Shown one piece after another: positions 17,041 through 26,080 of a stretch of 49,179 bases of DNA. The stretch lies in NCBI RefSeq assembly GCF_014698505.1, contig NZ_JACJTD010000049.1, positions 1-49,179 of the forward strand, in the 5' to 3' direction. The DNA is from Nostoc foliaceum FACHB-393. GTDB taxonomy: Bacteria; Cyanobacteriota; Cyanobacteriia; Cyanobacteriales; Nostocaceae. The notes below the pieces were generated by a model, which worked only from the letters and a program-made list of their open reading frames with translations, ran no database searches and had not been told where the DNA came from. The translations under genes and the position numbers were made by a program. Positions within the stretch are counted from its first letter, which is position 1. Every line of letters begins with the position of its first letter.

Positions 17041-18474
17041 ATGGCAAGCGGTGAAGTATTTGATACCAAAACTAAATCCTTATCTGTGCCAAGGGTAAAC
17101 CTGCTGACCATGTTCCGGCTGGGTTTATTTCAGATGGGGTTGAGCATGATGTCCATTTTGACTCTGGGGGTACTCAACAGAGTCATGATTCAAGAAATAG
17201 CAATTCCGGCGACGCTGGTATCAGTAGTTTTAGCACTGCCTTTATTTGTTGCTCCTTCACGGATCTGGTTTGGCCAGATTTCCGATGCTAAACCTTTATG
17301 GGGATACCACCGCACAGCTTATGTTTGGGTGGGCGCGGCAATATTTGCGATCGCAGCATTTTTAGCTGTACAAGTAATGTGGCAGATGAATATTGCTGGA
17401 AATAGTGCAGGTACTTGGGTATGGACAACCCAAACAATCGGCTGGACAGGGCTTTTGGCTTTAGTTTTCGCTGTATACGGTCTAGGAATTTGTGCCAGCG
17501 GTACTGCCTTTGCTGCTTTATTAGTGGATATATCTGAAGAAGATAACCGTTCCAAAGTAGTTGGTGTGGTTTGGTCGATGCTAATGGTGGGGATTATTGT
17601 TGGGGCGATTATCAGCGCCAGCTTACTAAAACAGTTAACACCAGAAGCAACTGTAGAAATCTTGCAGCCAGCAATCAACAGATTGTTTACTATCGTCCCT
17701 GCAATTGTATTTGGTTTAGCGATCGCAGCAACATTCGGCGTAGAAAAAAAGTACTCTCAATACTCAACCCGTTCCACACTGGCGAACCGGGAAGACAGCA
17801 TTACTCTAGGCAATGCTTGGAAAATCTTGACGGCTAGCCCACAAACAGGTATATTCTTCACCTTTTTATTGGTGATGACCATCAGTTTGTTTATGCAAGA
17901 CCCGATTTTGGAACCTTATGCGGGTCAAGTTTTTGGTATGCCCCTAGCGGAAAGTACCAAATTAAATATTTTTTATGGAACGGGTTTACTGATTGCCTAC
18001 GGCGTTACGGGCTTTTTCATAGTGCCGCGATTAGGTAAGCGCAGAACTGCACGTCTAGGCTGTATGTTGGTAGCATTCTGTGCAATATTGCTAGGTATAT
18101 CAGGATTCACAGCTAATGCAGCGGTTCTCAAACTAGGTTTGGTATTGTTCGGTTTAGCCACAGGTTTCTTAACTACGGCTGCAATTAGCTTGATGTTGGA
18201 TCTTACAGCAGCAGAAGCCGCAGGTACGTTTATTGGGGCATGGGGATTAGCGCAGTCCCTCTCTAGAGGTGTGGCGGTAGTAATCGGAGGTACAGTTTTG
18301 GATATTGGACGCAAGCTGCTACCAAGCCTAGAGTTAGCTTATGGATTGGTATTTGCCTTAGAAGCCGTGGGAATGGTGCTGTCGATTTGGTTTCTCAATC
18401 GGGTGAACGTCACAGAATTTCAAACAAGTACCAAGCAAGCGATCGCTGCGGTTTTGGAAAGCGATTTAGACTAA
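17041..18474 (+). CDS. PucC/BCD family MFS transporter
   Basis: This 477-residue membrane protein has about 12 hydrophobic segments and belongs to the PucC/LhaA (BCD) branch of the major facilitator superfamily. In phototrophs these proteins are linked to (bacterio)chlorophyll delivery or light-harvesting complex assembly. Family-typical stretches include PSRIWFGQISDAKPLWGYHR in the first half and LDLTAAEAAGTFIGAWGLAQ in the second. The ATG at 17041 has AAAAAGTAGCT just upstream and no strong ribosome site. A degraded copy of this gene start lies at 15656-15712. The monophosphatase gene follows 70 bases downstream. Confidence 0.9.
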   Translation: MASGEVFDTKTKSLSVPRVNLLTMFRLGLFQMGLSMMSILTLGVLNRVMIQEIAIPATLVSVVLALPLFVAPSRIWFGQISDAKPLWGYHRTAYVWVGAAIFAIAAFLAVQVMWQMNIAGNSAGTWVWTTQTIGWTGLLALVFAVYGLGICASGTAFAALLVDISEEDNRSKVVGVVWSMLMVGIIVGAIISASLLKQLTPEATVEILQPAINRLFTIVPAIVFGLAIAATFGVEKKYSQYSTRSTLANREDSITLGNAWKILTASPQTGIFFTFLLVMTISLFMQDPILEPYAGQVFGMPLAESTKLNIFYGTGLLIAYGVTGFFIVPRLGKRRTARLGCMLVAFCAILLGISGFTANAAVLKLGLVLFGLATGFLTTAAISLMLDLTAAEAAGTFIGAWGLAQSLSRGVAVVIGGTVLDIGRKLLPSLELAYGLVFALEAVGMVLSIWFLNRVNVTEFQTSTKQAIAAVLESDLD

Positions 18475-18544
18475 ACTAGAAATTTAACCCAACCCGAATC
18501 TACCTAATCGTCGCTCAGGAAAGCCTTTGCGCCAGAATTAACCA

Positions 18545-19351
18545 ATGAATGATTTTTGGACAACAATTCTTGATTTTGCCCAAACTACCACTACCAGAGT
18601 GGGCAAGCAGCTAATGCAAGATTTTGGGCAAGTACAGGCTTCCCAAAAAGCTGATGGTAGTTTGGTGACGCAGGCAGATAAATGGGCAGATCAGGAAATT
18701 CGGGATGCGATCGCTTCTAATTTTTCTGGTTACGGTATTTTGAGTGAAGAGAGCGATCAGTCATTTCCCGGTACTGAGTGGTGCTGGGTAATTGACCCTC
18801 TAGACGGTACAACCAATTTCACCCGCGGCATTCCCCTCTGGACAATATCTCTGGGTTTACTGTATCGAGGTACACCCATTTTCGGTTATATTTACGCGCC
18901 TACCTTGAATCAAGCTTTTCATGGTTTCTGGGCAGGTTCATCTGGTTTAGCAACTCCAACAGGAGCATTTCTCAACCACCACCCCATCCACACTAGTATA
19001 GATAGTCCCAGCAACAATCACTTTTTTAACCTCTGTTCTCGTAGCACCGCAGCTATCAAAAACGGCTTTCCCTGCAAAATCCGCATGTTGGGTGTGGCTA
19101 GCTATAACTTTTTGACAGTTGCTACTGGGGCTACTCTAGGTGGTATTGAGGCGACACCAAAAGTTTGGGATTTAGCGGGAGCTTGGGTAATTGTCCAGGC
19201 TGCTGGTGGGGTCTGGTTATCGCTTAAGTCAGAGCCATTTCCGTTGTCAGCGGGAGAAGATTATAGCGATCGCTCTTTTCCCACGCTTGTGGTTAGTCGT
19301 CCCGAATTAGTTCCGGTATTTCAACCTTTTCTCGAAGGCGTAAAAATTTAA
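18545..19351 (+). CDS. inositol monophosphatase family protein
   Basis: This 268-residue Mg-dependent phosphatase shows the family metal-binding motifs: SEES (about 75-78), WVIDPLDGTTNF (about 87-98) and WDLAGAWVIVQAAGG (about 213-227). It may act on inositol phosphates or on related sugar phosphates or PAP; sequence alone does not decide. It follows the PucC-type gene by 70 bases and may be co-transcribed. Confidence 0.92.
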   Translation: MNDFWTTILDFAQTTTTRVGKQLMQDFGQVQASQKADGSLVTQADKWADQEIRDAIASNFSGYGILSEESDQSFPGTEWCWVIDPLDGTTNFTRGIPLWTISLGLLYRGTPIFGYIYAPTLNQAFHGFWAGSSGLATPTGAFLNHHPIHTSIDSPSNNHFFNLCSRSTAAIKNGFPCKIRMLGVASYNFLTVATGATLGGIEATPKVWDLAGAWVIVQAAGGVWLSLKSEPFPLSAGEDYSDRSFPTLVVSRPELVPVFQPFLEGVKI

Positions 19352-19569
19352 TTTAATCTGCCGCTCATCCGCCTGAAAACAGTTATTTTGTCAACTAGCC
19401 TAGTGGGCGGCATACCCGATATTAAACTTAACAAGTCCCTAATCAAACAAAGAATTTAGTATAAATAAAGCTGGTAATAATCCTGATTTAAGTGCAAAAT
19501 CAGTGTACTTATTAATTTAAGTAGTGTTGTGGCTTTCATCACACTGGTTATTTTAGTATAAAAAATTTT

Positions 19570-20121
19570 ATGTTGTCTAACCTAGATTTAATTCGAGAGT
19601 TTGTACAAAACTCTATCCAGAGAAAAGAAGTTTTGTTGTCAAATCCTGCTTTGACAGCGCAAACAGTGTATAAAACCAACCAACTGACAGCAAAATCTGA
19701 AGGCGTGATTGCCACTGCCCAACTATCTAACACCCTATCTGAATTCTTGATTTATCCAAAATCATCCCAATGGGAATTGATAAATCAGGCATTAGCAGAA
19801 TATAGTTACCTGCTTAAAGGAGAAGTAGATAGTCGAGGTTTCTATCAGTATCAATACTGTGAAGTTCCCAAAGGCTATGAGATGCACTGTACTAAATCTG
19901 TGCTTCTATGGCGAGCTTGGTGGAAATATCGCAAGTATACTTCAAGACTAGGGATTCCCTTGGAACTTTTGATTAGAACACGAGATTCATGGTATCCAAT
20001 TAGAGATTTAATTATTAGTGACGGCCTTCTTTATATCAAAACCTTAGGAAGTGAGATAGCACTTGACTCAAATGACTTGGTTACTTGGTTAAGCAAAATT
20101 GATGTAAGTTCCCAAAATTAA
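19570..20121 (+). CDS. conserved-looking hypothetical protein (183 aa)
   Basis: This soluble 183-residue protein has no recognised domain. The central part is rich in aromatics (SVLLWRAWWKYRKYTS, about 115-130). An N-terminal helical region and a C-terminal strand-rich region (LLYIKTLGSEIALDSNDLV) suggest a compact two-part fold. It stands alone, 218 bases after the phosphatase gene and 130 before the dehydrogenase. Composition and length favour a real gene. Confidence 0.65.
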   Translation: MLSNLDLIREFVQNSIQRKEVLLSNPALTAQTVYKTNQLTAKSEGVIATAQLSNTLSEFLIYPKSSQWELINQALAEYSYLLKGEVDSRGFYQYQYCEVPKGYEMHCTKSVLLWRAWWKYRKYTSRLGIPLELLIRTRDSWYPIRDLIISDGLLYIKTLGSEIALDSNDLVTWLSKIDVSSQN

Positions 20122-20251
20122 AGACATATTTACTACAAGTGCATAGACATGGTTAGGGGCGTACAGATGTCCGCCCCTATAGCCGATTGATTATGTTGCA
20201 AAGATTTTGAAAATGGTATGACAAAATATTAGGCAAAAGACATGAATAAAA

Positions 20252-21205
20252 ATGAAAGGACTTTGGCTCGAAAACAACCAGTTGCAATTACGCACGGATA
20301 TTCCCATTCCTGCACCACCACCGGGAGAAGCTTTGGTACGTGTCTTGCGTGCGGGTATTTGTAACACCGATTTGGAACTACTTAGAGGCTACTATCCCTA
20401 CACTGGTATTTTAGGTCATGAATTTGTTGGTGTTGTTGCACAAGGGCCAGAACACTTAGTTAACCAACGCGTAGTTGGAGAAATCAACGCTGTGTGTGGG
20501 CATTGTCGGTTTTGTCGCAGTGAACAACCAACTCACTGCGAAAATCGCACAGTTTTGGGTATTGTCAACCGCCACGGTGCCTTTGCTGAATATCTCTGTT
20601 TGCCAATAGAGAACCTGCATCCCGTCCCTGATAATGTGCCGACAGAAGTAGCAACATTTACCGAACCTATAGCAGCAGCTTTGGAAATTCAGCAGCAAGT
20701 GCCATTACGTCCACATGATCGGGTGCTAGTGGTTGGAGATGGCAAACTAGGGCAGTTGGTTGCTCAGACACTAGCTCTAACTGGCTGTGAACTCTTAGCT
20801 GTGGGGAGACATCGAGACAAACTGGCTAACTTAGAGGCACGGGGGATTAAAACTGGTTTAGCTGATTCTGTGAAAGATGGATATTTCGATATCTCAGTAG
20901 AATGTACTGGCAACCCAGAAGGATTTGCGATCGCCCGCCGCGCCCTACGTCCCCGTGGTACGCTTGTACTTAAAAGTACTTATGCTGGTAACCTCAGCAT
21001 AGATGCTTCTTCTTTAGTAGTGGATGAAATAACTCTCATAGGCTCCCGTTGTGGCCCCTTTCCCTCTGCTCTCCAGCTACTAGCTACAGGACAAGTTGAT
21101 GTGCAACCCCTGATTTATGCTAGTTACCCCCTGATTGAAGGGCTTACGGCTTTTGAACACGCTCAGAGTCGGGGTGTTTTAAAGATATTGTTAGAGATTG
21201 GTTAG
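20252..21205 (+). CDS. zinc-dependent alcohol dehydrogenase family (MDR) protein
   Basis: This is a 317-residue medium-chain dehydrogenase/reductase. Catalytic zinc ligands are visible: C in AGICNTD (about 37) and the HE pair in GHEFVG (about 54-55). The structural zinc loop has four cysteines in CGHCRFCRSEQPTHC (about 82-96). The Rossmann motif is VLVVGDGKLGQLVAQ (about 157-171). It is slightly shorter than most relatives (about 340). The substrate is unknown; related polyol/sorbitol or threonine dehydrogenases share this layout. Confidence 0.88.
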   Translation: MKGLWLENNQLQLRTDIPIPAPPPGEALVRVLRAGICNTDLELLRGYYPYTGILGHEFVGVVAQGPEHLVNQRVVGEINAVCGHCRFCRSEQPTHCENRTVLGIVNRHGAFAEYLCLPIENLHPVPDNVPTEVATFTEPIAAALEIQQQVPLRPHDRVLVVGDGKLGQLVAQTLALTGCELLAVGRHRDKLANLEARGIKTGLADSVKDGYFDISVECTGNPEGFAIARRALRPRGTLVLKSTYAGNLSIDASSLVVDEITLIGSRCGPFPSALQLLATGQVDVQPLIYASYPLIEGLTAFEHAQSRGVLKILLEIG

Positions 21206-21250
21206 GAGTTAGGAGTTGGGAGTTAGGAGTTGGAAGTTAGGAGTTAAAAG
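21202..21250. repeat. heptanucleotide tandem repeat (GTTAGGA type)
   Basis: About seven imperfect copies of AGTTAGG/AGTTGGG follow the dehydrogenase stop codon. The same unit appears in inverted form at about 21600-21630 and near 23090-23125. This is a typical Nostoc short tandem repeat. Confidence 0.75.
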
Positions 21251-21280
21251 TTATGATTCTCTTCTTGCTCCCTCATCCCT

Positions 21281-21568
21281 TTAGTACAGATAAGGATTCG
21301 TCTTCGGTTGATAGTCAGGACAATGGATAGCCTCTTCTGTATTGGCAGTAGATGGGCGTACAGTGCATTTAAGACGGTAATTATCGGTAAAAAATTGGCA
21401 ACCAGTACAGGGGATTTGATGCATTTGCTTGGCTGTAGTCACACTATCTCGCGCCGCCGCCCAGAGACTCAAAACAACGAGAATAATTACAGTCCAAGCA
21501 ACGACAAAGCAAATCGGGACTAACAAAGGTTGAATCCCATGAATAAGGAAAGATATCAGTTTAAACAC
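21281..21568 (-). CDS. small membrane protein with a four-cysteine tail (95 aa)
   Basis: One long hydrophobic segment (about 5-37) is followed by a hydrophilic tail containing C54 and C57 in CTGC and two further cysteines (LKC and HCPDY). Four cysteines in this spacing suggest a metal or cluster site or disulfides. I recognise no named family, but the layout looks conserved and deliberate. It converges with the dehydrogenase gene across a repeat tract. Confidence 0.7.
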   Translation of the reverse strand: MFKLISFLIHGIQPLLVPICFVVAWTVIILVVLSLWAAARDSVTTAKQMHQIPCTGCQFFTDNYRLKCTVRPSTANTEEAIHCPDYQPKTNPYLY

Positions 21569-21986
21569 AATATGTCCTGATACAAACTAGGAGTTAGAAG
21601 TATATTAACTCCTAACTCCTACTTCCTAACTTCTCACTATAGAAGTATAAGGTGAACTACCCAACCTATAGACGGACGGTGCTTCCCAATTCATCGGGAA
21701 TAGCCTCTATTGTCTCCGTAGTTCTATTGGTCTGACATTCCCACCAAGGGCAGAAGTCCTGTTTCCCAAAACCCAAATCTCCCTCTTGCAATATATACTT
21801 TTTAGCTTGGTTTTCGCTTGTGGCATTGTCTAGTCAAGACACTAACTAAGCTGATGCGCGTCTAAAGTATATAAACACTCTTGATGGTCGTTAACTGATG
21901 ATTGATGACTGTTGACGGTTAACAGTCATCAATCATCAGTCATAAGGTAAATGTACAAATTAAATGCGTAACAGCTTATCTTACTG
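21569..21986. other. repeat-rich spacer downstream of chlG
   Basis: No gene is present. It holds inverted GTTAGGA-type repeats (about 21590-21640), a GC-rich dispersed segment (about 21660-21780) and the perfect hairpin at 21894-21940 that lies just past the chlG stop. Confidence 0.5.
21894..21940 (-). terminator. perfect 20-bp inverted repeat after chlG
   Basis: ACTGATGATTGATGACTGTT (21894-21913) and its exact reverse complement (21921-21940) form a 20-bp stem with a seven-base loop, 46 bases past the chlG stop. No T-run follows on the minus strand, so it may act as an RNA stabiliser, or be a mobile palindrome, rather than a classic terminator. Confidence 0.55.
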
Positions 21987-23033
21987 TTAAATGCCAGCAT
22001 GACCCAGCGCTAAACCAGTGACAAGCATTCCCAGAACAAGGAACGGTTGGGCGCTGGCTTGGTACTTAACATCATTCTTCACCGGGTCGCGCAGGAAATA
22101 CATATCCTGTAAGGTGATTTGCGGGATGATTAACAGTATTAGTATTGCTGCATACAAATTCTCATGGATGCTGACGAGATAAGCTGCAATCAATCCTTGA
22201 AATACGTCAATTGTCACTACACAAATCCATGCCGCAGTGGTGATGCCAAACATTACCGGTAGTGAATTTAATCCTAGCTGGCGATCGCCTTCTACACTCT
22301 TGAAATCATTGACAATGGCAATTCCCAATCCAGCCAAGCTGTAGAACATTGTCAAAATCACAATTGTGGAATTGAGATCGCCAAACAAAGCGTGTCCAGT
22401 AGACCAAGGTAAGGTGATATAGCTTGCACCTAAAGCGTAACTGCCTAGCCAGCCGTTTTGCTTGAGCTTCAGGGGAGGTGCAGAATAAATATAGGCGATG
22501 AAAGAACCGATGATGGCGATCGCTGTAATTGTCGGGAATTCATGACCAGACCACACGTCTAGCGCAAACGCCAAAGCAATACCAGCAATCAGTAATACCC
22601 AAATCTGAATAATTACCTGGGGTAGAGGAATTGCCCCAGAGGGAATGGGGCGATATGGTTCATTGATGGCATCAATTTCGCGATCATAGTAATCATTAAG
22701 GATTTGGGTGTAACCTGTCATCAATGGCCCAGCCAGCAGCATACAGGTTGCTACCTTCAAGACATTTTCCAACGTCCAAGTATAGTTACCAGAAGAAGCC
22801 GCACCACAGACTACTCCCCAAATTAGGGGAATCCAGGTAATCGGCTTCATGAGCTGTAAACGGATTTTCCAAATTGAAGTTTCCCCTGCTGCTGCACCTT
22901 TCATCCCCAGTAGCTGCCTAGTTTTTGCACTGCGATCGGCAGATGCAAGTGCTTGTTCGCTGGGATTACTTGCCACTGAGTCTAATACCTCAGATGGGTT
23001 GGGGTCTGGGGTAATGGGAGTTGATTCTGACAT
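21987..23033 (-). CDS. chlG: chlorophyll synthase ChlG
   Basis: This 348-residue polyprenyltransferase of the UbiA superfamily attaches a phytyl or geranylgeranyl tail to chlorophyllide, the last step of chlorophyll a synthesis in the thylakoid membrane. Both prenyl-diphosphate/Mg sites are visible: NDYYDREIDAINEPYRPIPS (about 122-141) and NDFKSVEGDRQLGLNSLP (about 241-258). There are about eight membrane segments. The N-terminal 45 residues are a polar extension. The Get3d-type gene lies upstream on the same strand, 92 bases away. Confidence 0.96.
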   Translation of the reverse strand: MSESTPITPDPNPSEVLDSVASNPSEQALASADRSAKTRQLLGMKGAAAGETSIWKIRLQLMKPITWIPLIWGVVCGAASSGNYTWTLENVLKVATCMLLAGPLMTGYTQILNDYYDREIDAINEPYRPIPSGAIPLPQVIIQIWVLLIAGIALAFALDVWSGHEFPTITAIAIIGSFIAYIYSAPPLKLKQNGWLGSYALGASYITLPWSTGHALFGDLNSTIVILTMFYSLAGLGIAIVNDFKSVEGDRQLGLNSLPVMFGITTAAWICVVTIDVFQGLIAAYLVSIHENLYAAILILLIIPQITLQDMYFLRDPVKNDVKYQASAQPFLVLGMLVTGLALGHAGI

Positions 23034-23125
23034 AAGGCGTATTTTTTTTAGAGCGAGAAGTTAGGAGCTAGGAGTTATGAATTATTGTTTTATTCCTAAC
23101 TCTTCATTCCTAACTCCTAACTAAA

Positions 23126-24226
23126 TTAAAACGAAATTATCAAATAATTATTCTGAAACTTGGCTCCAGCAACGGGTCTGCCACTCAAAGCCGGGGGTAA
23201 GGAAATATTCCGTCGCTGGTCTCCTGCTTCTACCGTGACTTCTGGCCCATATTGGGTAAGTTTGACTTGCTTTTTGTCAAAGCCTGGCAAAAATAAGCGT
23301 ACCTGACGATTGTGGATGTCTATTTCAATTGGTTTGGGAGCCTGTAACGCTTGTGCTTCAAAGTTAGGTAGGGCATCTATCAGTGGTTGCCAATCACCTG
23401 TTGGCGAGTCAGGAACAACGCTCACAGGTAGAGGTATAAATTCTTCTGAGAGATTAGCATTAGTCTCAGTAGACACAAGCAGAACACCACCAACAGTTAA
23501 ACCAATTTGTTGAGCACTACCCCACAAATAACGAGCATTTGCTACCTCAATGGGATCTCCTGTGGTCACTATGAACGCAGCGAGACGCTTAGGGTCAGCA
23601 AGAGCGGCTCTCCCCTTTTCTAAGAAATTATTGACTTGGTTCGTAGGCCCTGCAAAGTTATCTGCTGTCCAATTGACATTGAAAAAGCTGCTAATTAGCG
23701 GTTGAATCAAGGGCGATTCAGTAATCGTCTTACCCAAATCGGAGTTGACAAACAATTGCCGAAATCGCCGGACATACCAACTGAGAGATTCTGGTAAACC
23801 CAGCATCCGCAACGTTAAAGAGTCACCCGTGCCATCGTAGACGATCGCATCATATTTGCCACTGGCATCATATTCACGGATAGCATTCAGGGCCAGGGCG
23901 TTGTCCATACCTGGTAACACTACCAGTTCTTGACCAAAAACGTCTTTGAATATGGGCGTGCGGAGATATTGCGCCTCAAGTTTCTTCGCTTCGTCCCAGT
24001 TGCGCTCTAGCAGTACAGATGCTTGAAACTGGACTGCTTGCAAATTGGGAGCGATTTCCTGGGGATCGGCAGCAATGGGAATACCTAGCAGAATTGACAA
24101 TGTTGGTTCTGCTTGTCCTGCTAGAAGTACGCGCTTGCCTTGACTTGCCAATAATTTGGCGGCGGCGATCGCAATTTTGGTACGAGCGGTGCCGCCTTTG
24201 CCCAAAAATGTCAATATTAGAGCCAT
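23126..24226 (-). CDS. get3d: Get3d-type ATPase (ArsA/TRC40 family) with C-terminal alpha-crystallin-like domain
   Basis: This 366-residue SIMIBI-class ATPase is of the photosynthetic Get3d clade. The P-loop is GKGGTART (10-17): the first lysine of the deviant Walker A is present, but the second G and K of GKGGVGKT are A and R. The C-terminal 65 residues (PIEIDIHNRQVRLFLPGFDK onward) form the alpha-crystallin/Hsp20-like beta domain that sets Get3d apart from Get3. The client protein is not established. Position next to chlG and petP fits a role in thylakoid protein or pigment handling. Confidence 0.85.
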   Translation of the reverse strand: MALILTFLGKGGTARTKIAIAAAKLLASQGKRVLLAGQAEPTLSILLGIPIAADPQEIAPNLQAVQFQASVLLERNWDEAKKLEAQYLRTPIFKDVFGQELVVLPGMDNALALNAIREYDASGKYDAIVYDGTGDSLTLRMLGLPESLSWYVRRFRQLFVNSDLGKTITESPLIQPLISSFFNVNWTADNFAGPTNQVNNFLEKGRAALADPKRLAAFIVTTGDPIEVANARYLWGSAQQIGLTVGGVLLVSTETNANLSEEFIPLPVSVVPDSPTGDWQPLIDALPNFEAQALQAPKPIEIDIHNRQVRLFLPGFDKKQVKLTQYGPEVTVEAGDQRRNISLPPALSGRPVAGAKFQNNYLIISF

Positions 24227-24346
24227 TACTTGATTCCTATTTTCACCGCCGGTCTTTTCAACTCCAACTTAGCACTCAACAAAGATTCTCAGCCTGTGCT
24301 TTAAACTTCAGAGTCAAAGAAAAACCAGGGTTTGAGTTCTTTATTA

Positions 24347-24538
24347 CTACACAGGTTTGATTTCATCTTCAAAAAACCAAGTGGAAGTATTGTCGTCAAA
24401 CAGCACGACTACACCGATCCCAGCACCATCGGTGACTTTGTAGCCTTGGATAATACCCACTTGTCCTAGTTTTTTCACAATTGGGGGAGAAACGCGATCG
24501 CGCAAACGAAAGACTTTAACCTTTTGTCCGATTTCCAT
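24347..24538 (-). CDS. petP: cytochrome b6f complex subunit PetP
   Basis: This 63-residue DUF2862 protein matches PetP, the small SH3-like subunit on the cytoplasmic face of the cyanobacterial cytochrome b6f complex. Recognisable parts are MEIGQKVKVFRLRDRVS at the start, GQVGIIQGYK in the middle and STWFFEDEIKPV at the end. In Synechocystis it affects linear electron flow. It is the first gene of the petP-get3d-chlG run on the minus strand, with a 120-base gap to get3d. Confidence 0.9.
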   Translation of the reverse strand: MEIGQKVKVFRLRDRVSPPIVKKLGQVGIIQGYKVTDGAGIGVVVLFDDNTSTWFFEDEIKPV

Positions 24539-25255
24539 GCCTGATTACAATGCAATAAACCAAATCTCAGTGTAGCGGAATCCGTGACTCTGCTCTCACA
24601 AATTCAGTGGAGATAAGGGAGAAAATTCCAAACTTCTAACTTCTGACCTAACAGCATTTATGACCGCTATGAAAATCATTTGCGTGCATTTCAACTCATA
24701 GGCACTCGCTACGAGGCAATATCTTTAGCAGAGAACCGCTTATGGTTGGAAGAGTTAGAACTAGGATTGGGTCTTTGGCAAGGTTCTTATCAGCAGACCA
24801 CAGATTAGTGGTTGCGTTGGTACAATGCGGCAGGTTGGGTGCCGACGCGAAAGGAACAAGCAGAACAAGAGCGCCAGCGGGGTGAACAAGAACATCAACG
24901 TGCAGAGCGATTGGCAGAATATTTGCGATCGCAGGGAGTTGATCCAGATAACTTGAGTTAGCGAATGGAGTAGCGCTTCAATCATTGCAATGGGTAAACA
25001 TCCTAAAAAGCGATCGCATTTGACTTTTAAACCTGTTTGTGATATTTGCAGCCTGCTGGCTTGTTCAGAGAGTTATTAGGAACCAATTGATAAATTAACT
25101 GGTCTTGCCAGGGTAGGATGTGCTTAAGAGGAGAAAAATGGTAATTAGTAGGTTGTGTGTTTAACAATGCTTTTTAAAATAAAGTTTTTGATGGTAGGCT
25201 AGTGCGGCAAAGTACGCTCCAGTAGTATAAAATTCGCAAATAACTTGCCTGTGGT
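24539..25255. other. spacer with a Uma2 remnant, upstream of the glycan operon
   Basis: Apart from the broken Uma2 tail at 24659-24961 I see no gene. Bases 24962-25255 should hold the promoter of the export operon, but no clear boxes could be assigned. One GCGATCGC octamer lies near 25010. Confidence 0.5.
24659..24961 (+). pseudogene. C-terminal remnant of a Uma2 family gene
   Basis: The plus-strand frame reads as the typical tail of Uma2 proteins: RYEAISLAENRLWLEELELG, GLWQGSYQQTTD, a TAG stop at about 24806-24808, then WLRWYNAAGWVPT, an EQERQRGEQEH helix and AEYLRSQGVDPDNLS. The N-terminal catalytic half is missing and the frame carries the in-frame stop, so this is a dead fragment. Confidence 0.85.
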
Positions 25256-25273
25256 GTGTGGTGGTTTTTAAGG

Positions 25274-26080
25274 ATGAGAATTTCGCTTAAAGATAATTCA
25301 ACTTGGTTGCAAGTGCGGCGTTATTGGGAATTGCTGCACGTTTTGGTAGCACGAAATCTTAAAGTACGTTATCGAGGTTCGTTTCTAGGGGTTTATTGGT
25401 CGCTGTTGAACCCGTTGATCATGACCGGGCTGTACACTGCAATTTTCGGCGCAACTTTTGCCTCCTATTACGGCAACTCAATACTGAACTACGTATTGGC
25501 AGCCTTTACAGGACTGGTAGTAATCAATTTTTTCTCAGCTTCTACCTCCCAGGCATTGAGTAGTGTAGTAGGCAATGGCTCATTATTAAATAAAATTAGT
25601 CTACCAGTAAGCGTTTTTCCTCTATCAATGATTACCGCAAACGTATTTCAGTTTTCGGTAGGTACATTTCCGTTGCTGGCATTGATGACTTTGATTAATT
25701 CCAAGAGTTTAGTCAATGTATTAGCGCTGGTGTTTCCAATTTTGGCCCTAGTTTTAGTTTCTACAGGAATCAGTTTTTTAGTAAGTTCTTTGTACGTATT
25801 TTTTAGAGACTTGCCTTACTTTTATGAGTTAGTAGTATTTGTGATTTGGCTCAGTAGCCCTATATTTTATCCAGCAGCTATTGTTCCACCACAGATAAGG
25901 CAGTTTTTACGTTTAAATCCACTAGCACCAATTATTGAAAGTCTGCGTCAAATTACATTATCAGGTTCTCTACCGGATTTGGGCTTAATTTGGGGAGCTT
26001 TGCTTAGTGGGGTAATTATTTTAGCCCTAGGATGGACTTGTTTTCACTTGTGGCGACATCAATTTATGGATTTGCTGTGA
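25274..26080 (+). CDS. ABC-2 type polysaccharide export permease (Wzm type)
   Basis: This membrane component of an ABC exporter for lipid-linked glycan has 268 residues from the ATG at 25274 (MRISLKDNS). A GTG at 25256 would add six residues; AAGG sits directly before the ATG. Six hydrophobic segments and the family stretches VARNLKVRYRGSFLGVYWSL (near 25-45) and WLSSPIFYPAA are visible. The ATPase gene follows immediately (TGAATG), forming a Wzm/Wzt-like pair at the head of the glycan locus. Confidence 0.9.
   Translation: MRISLKDNSTWLQVRRYWELLHVLVARNLKVRYRGSFLGVYWSLLNPLIMTGLYTAIFGATFASYYGNSILNYVLAAFTGLVVINFFSASTSQALSSVVGNGSLLNKISLPVSVFPLSMITANVFQFSVGTFPLLALMTLINSKSLVNVLALVFPILALVLVSTGISFLVSSLYVFFRDLPYFYELVVFVIWLSSPIFYPAAIVPPQIRQFLRLNPLAPIIESLRQITLSGSLPDLGLIWGALLSGVIILALGWTCFHLWRHQFMDLL

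Noticed and set aside
24761..24985. 74-codon minus-strand frame
   Set aside because: It is antisense to the Uma2 remnant, whose plus-strand translation clearly matches a known family.
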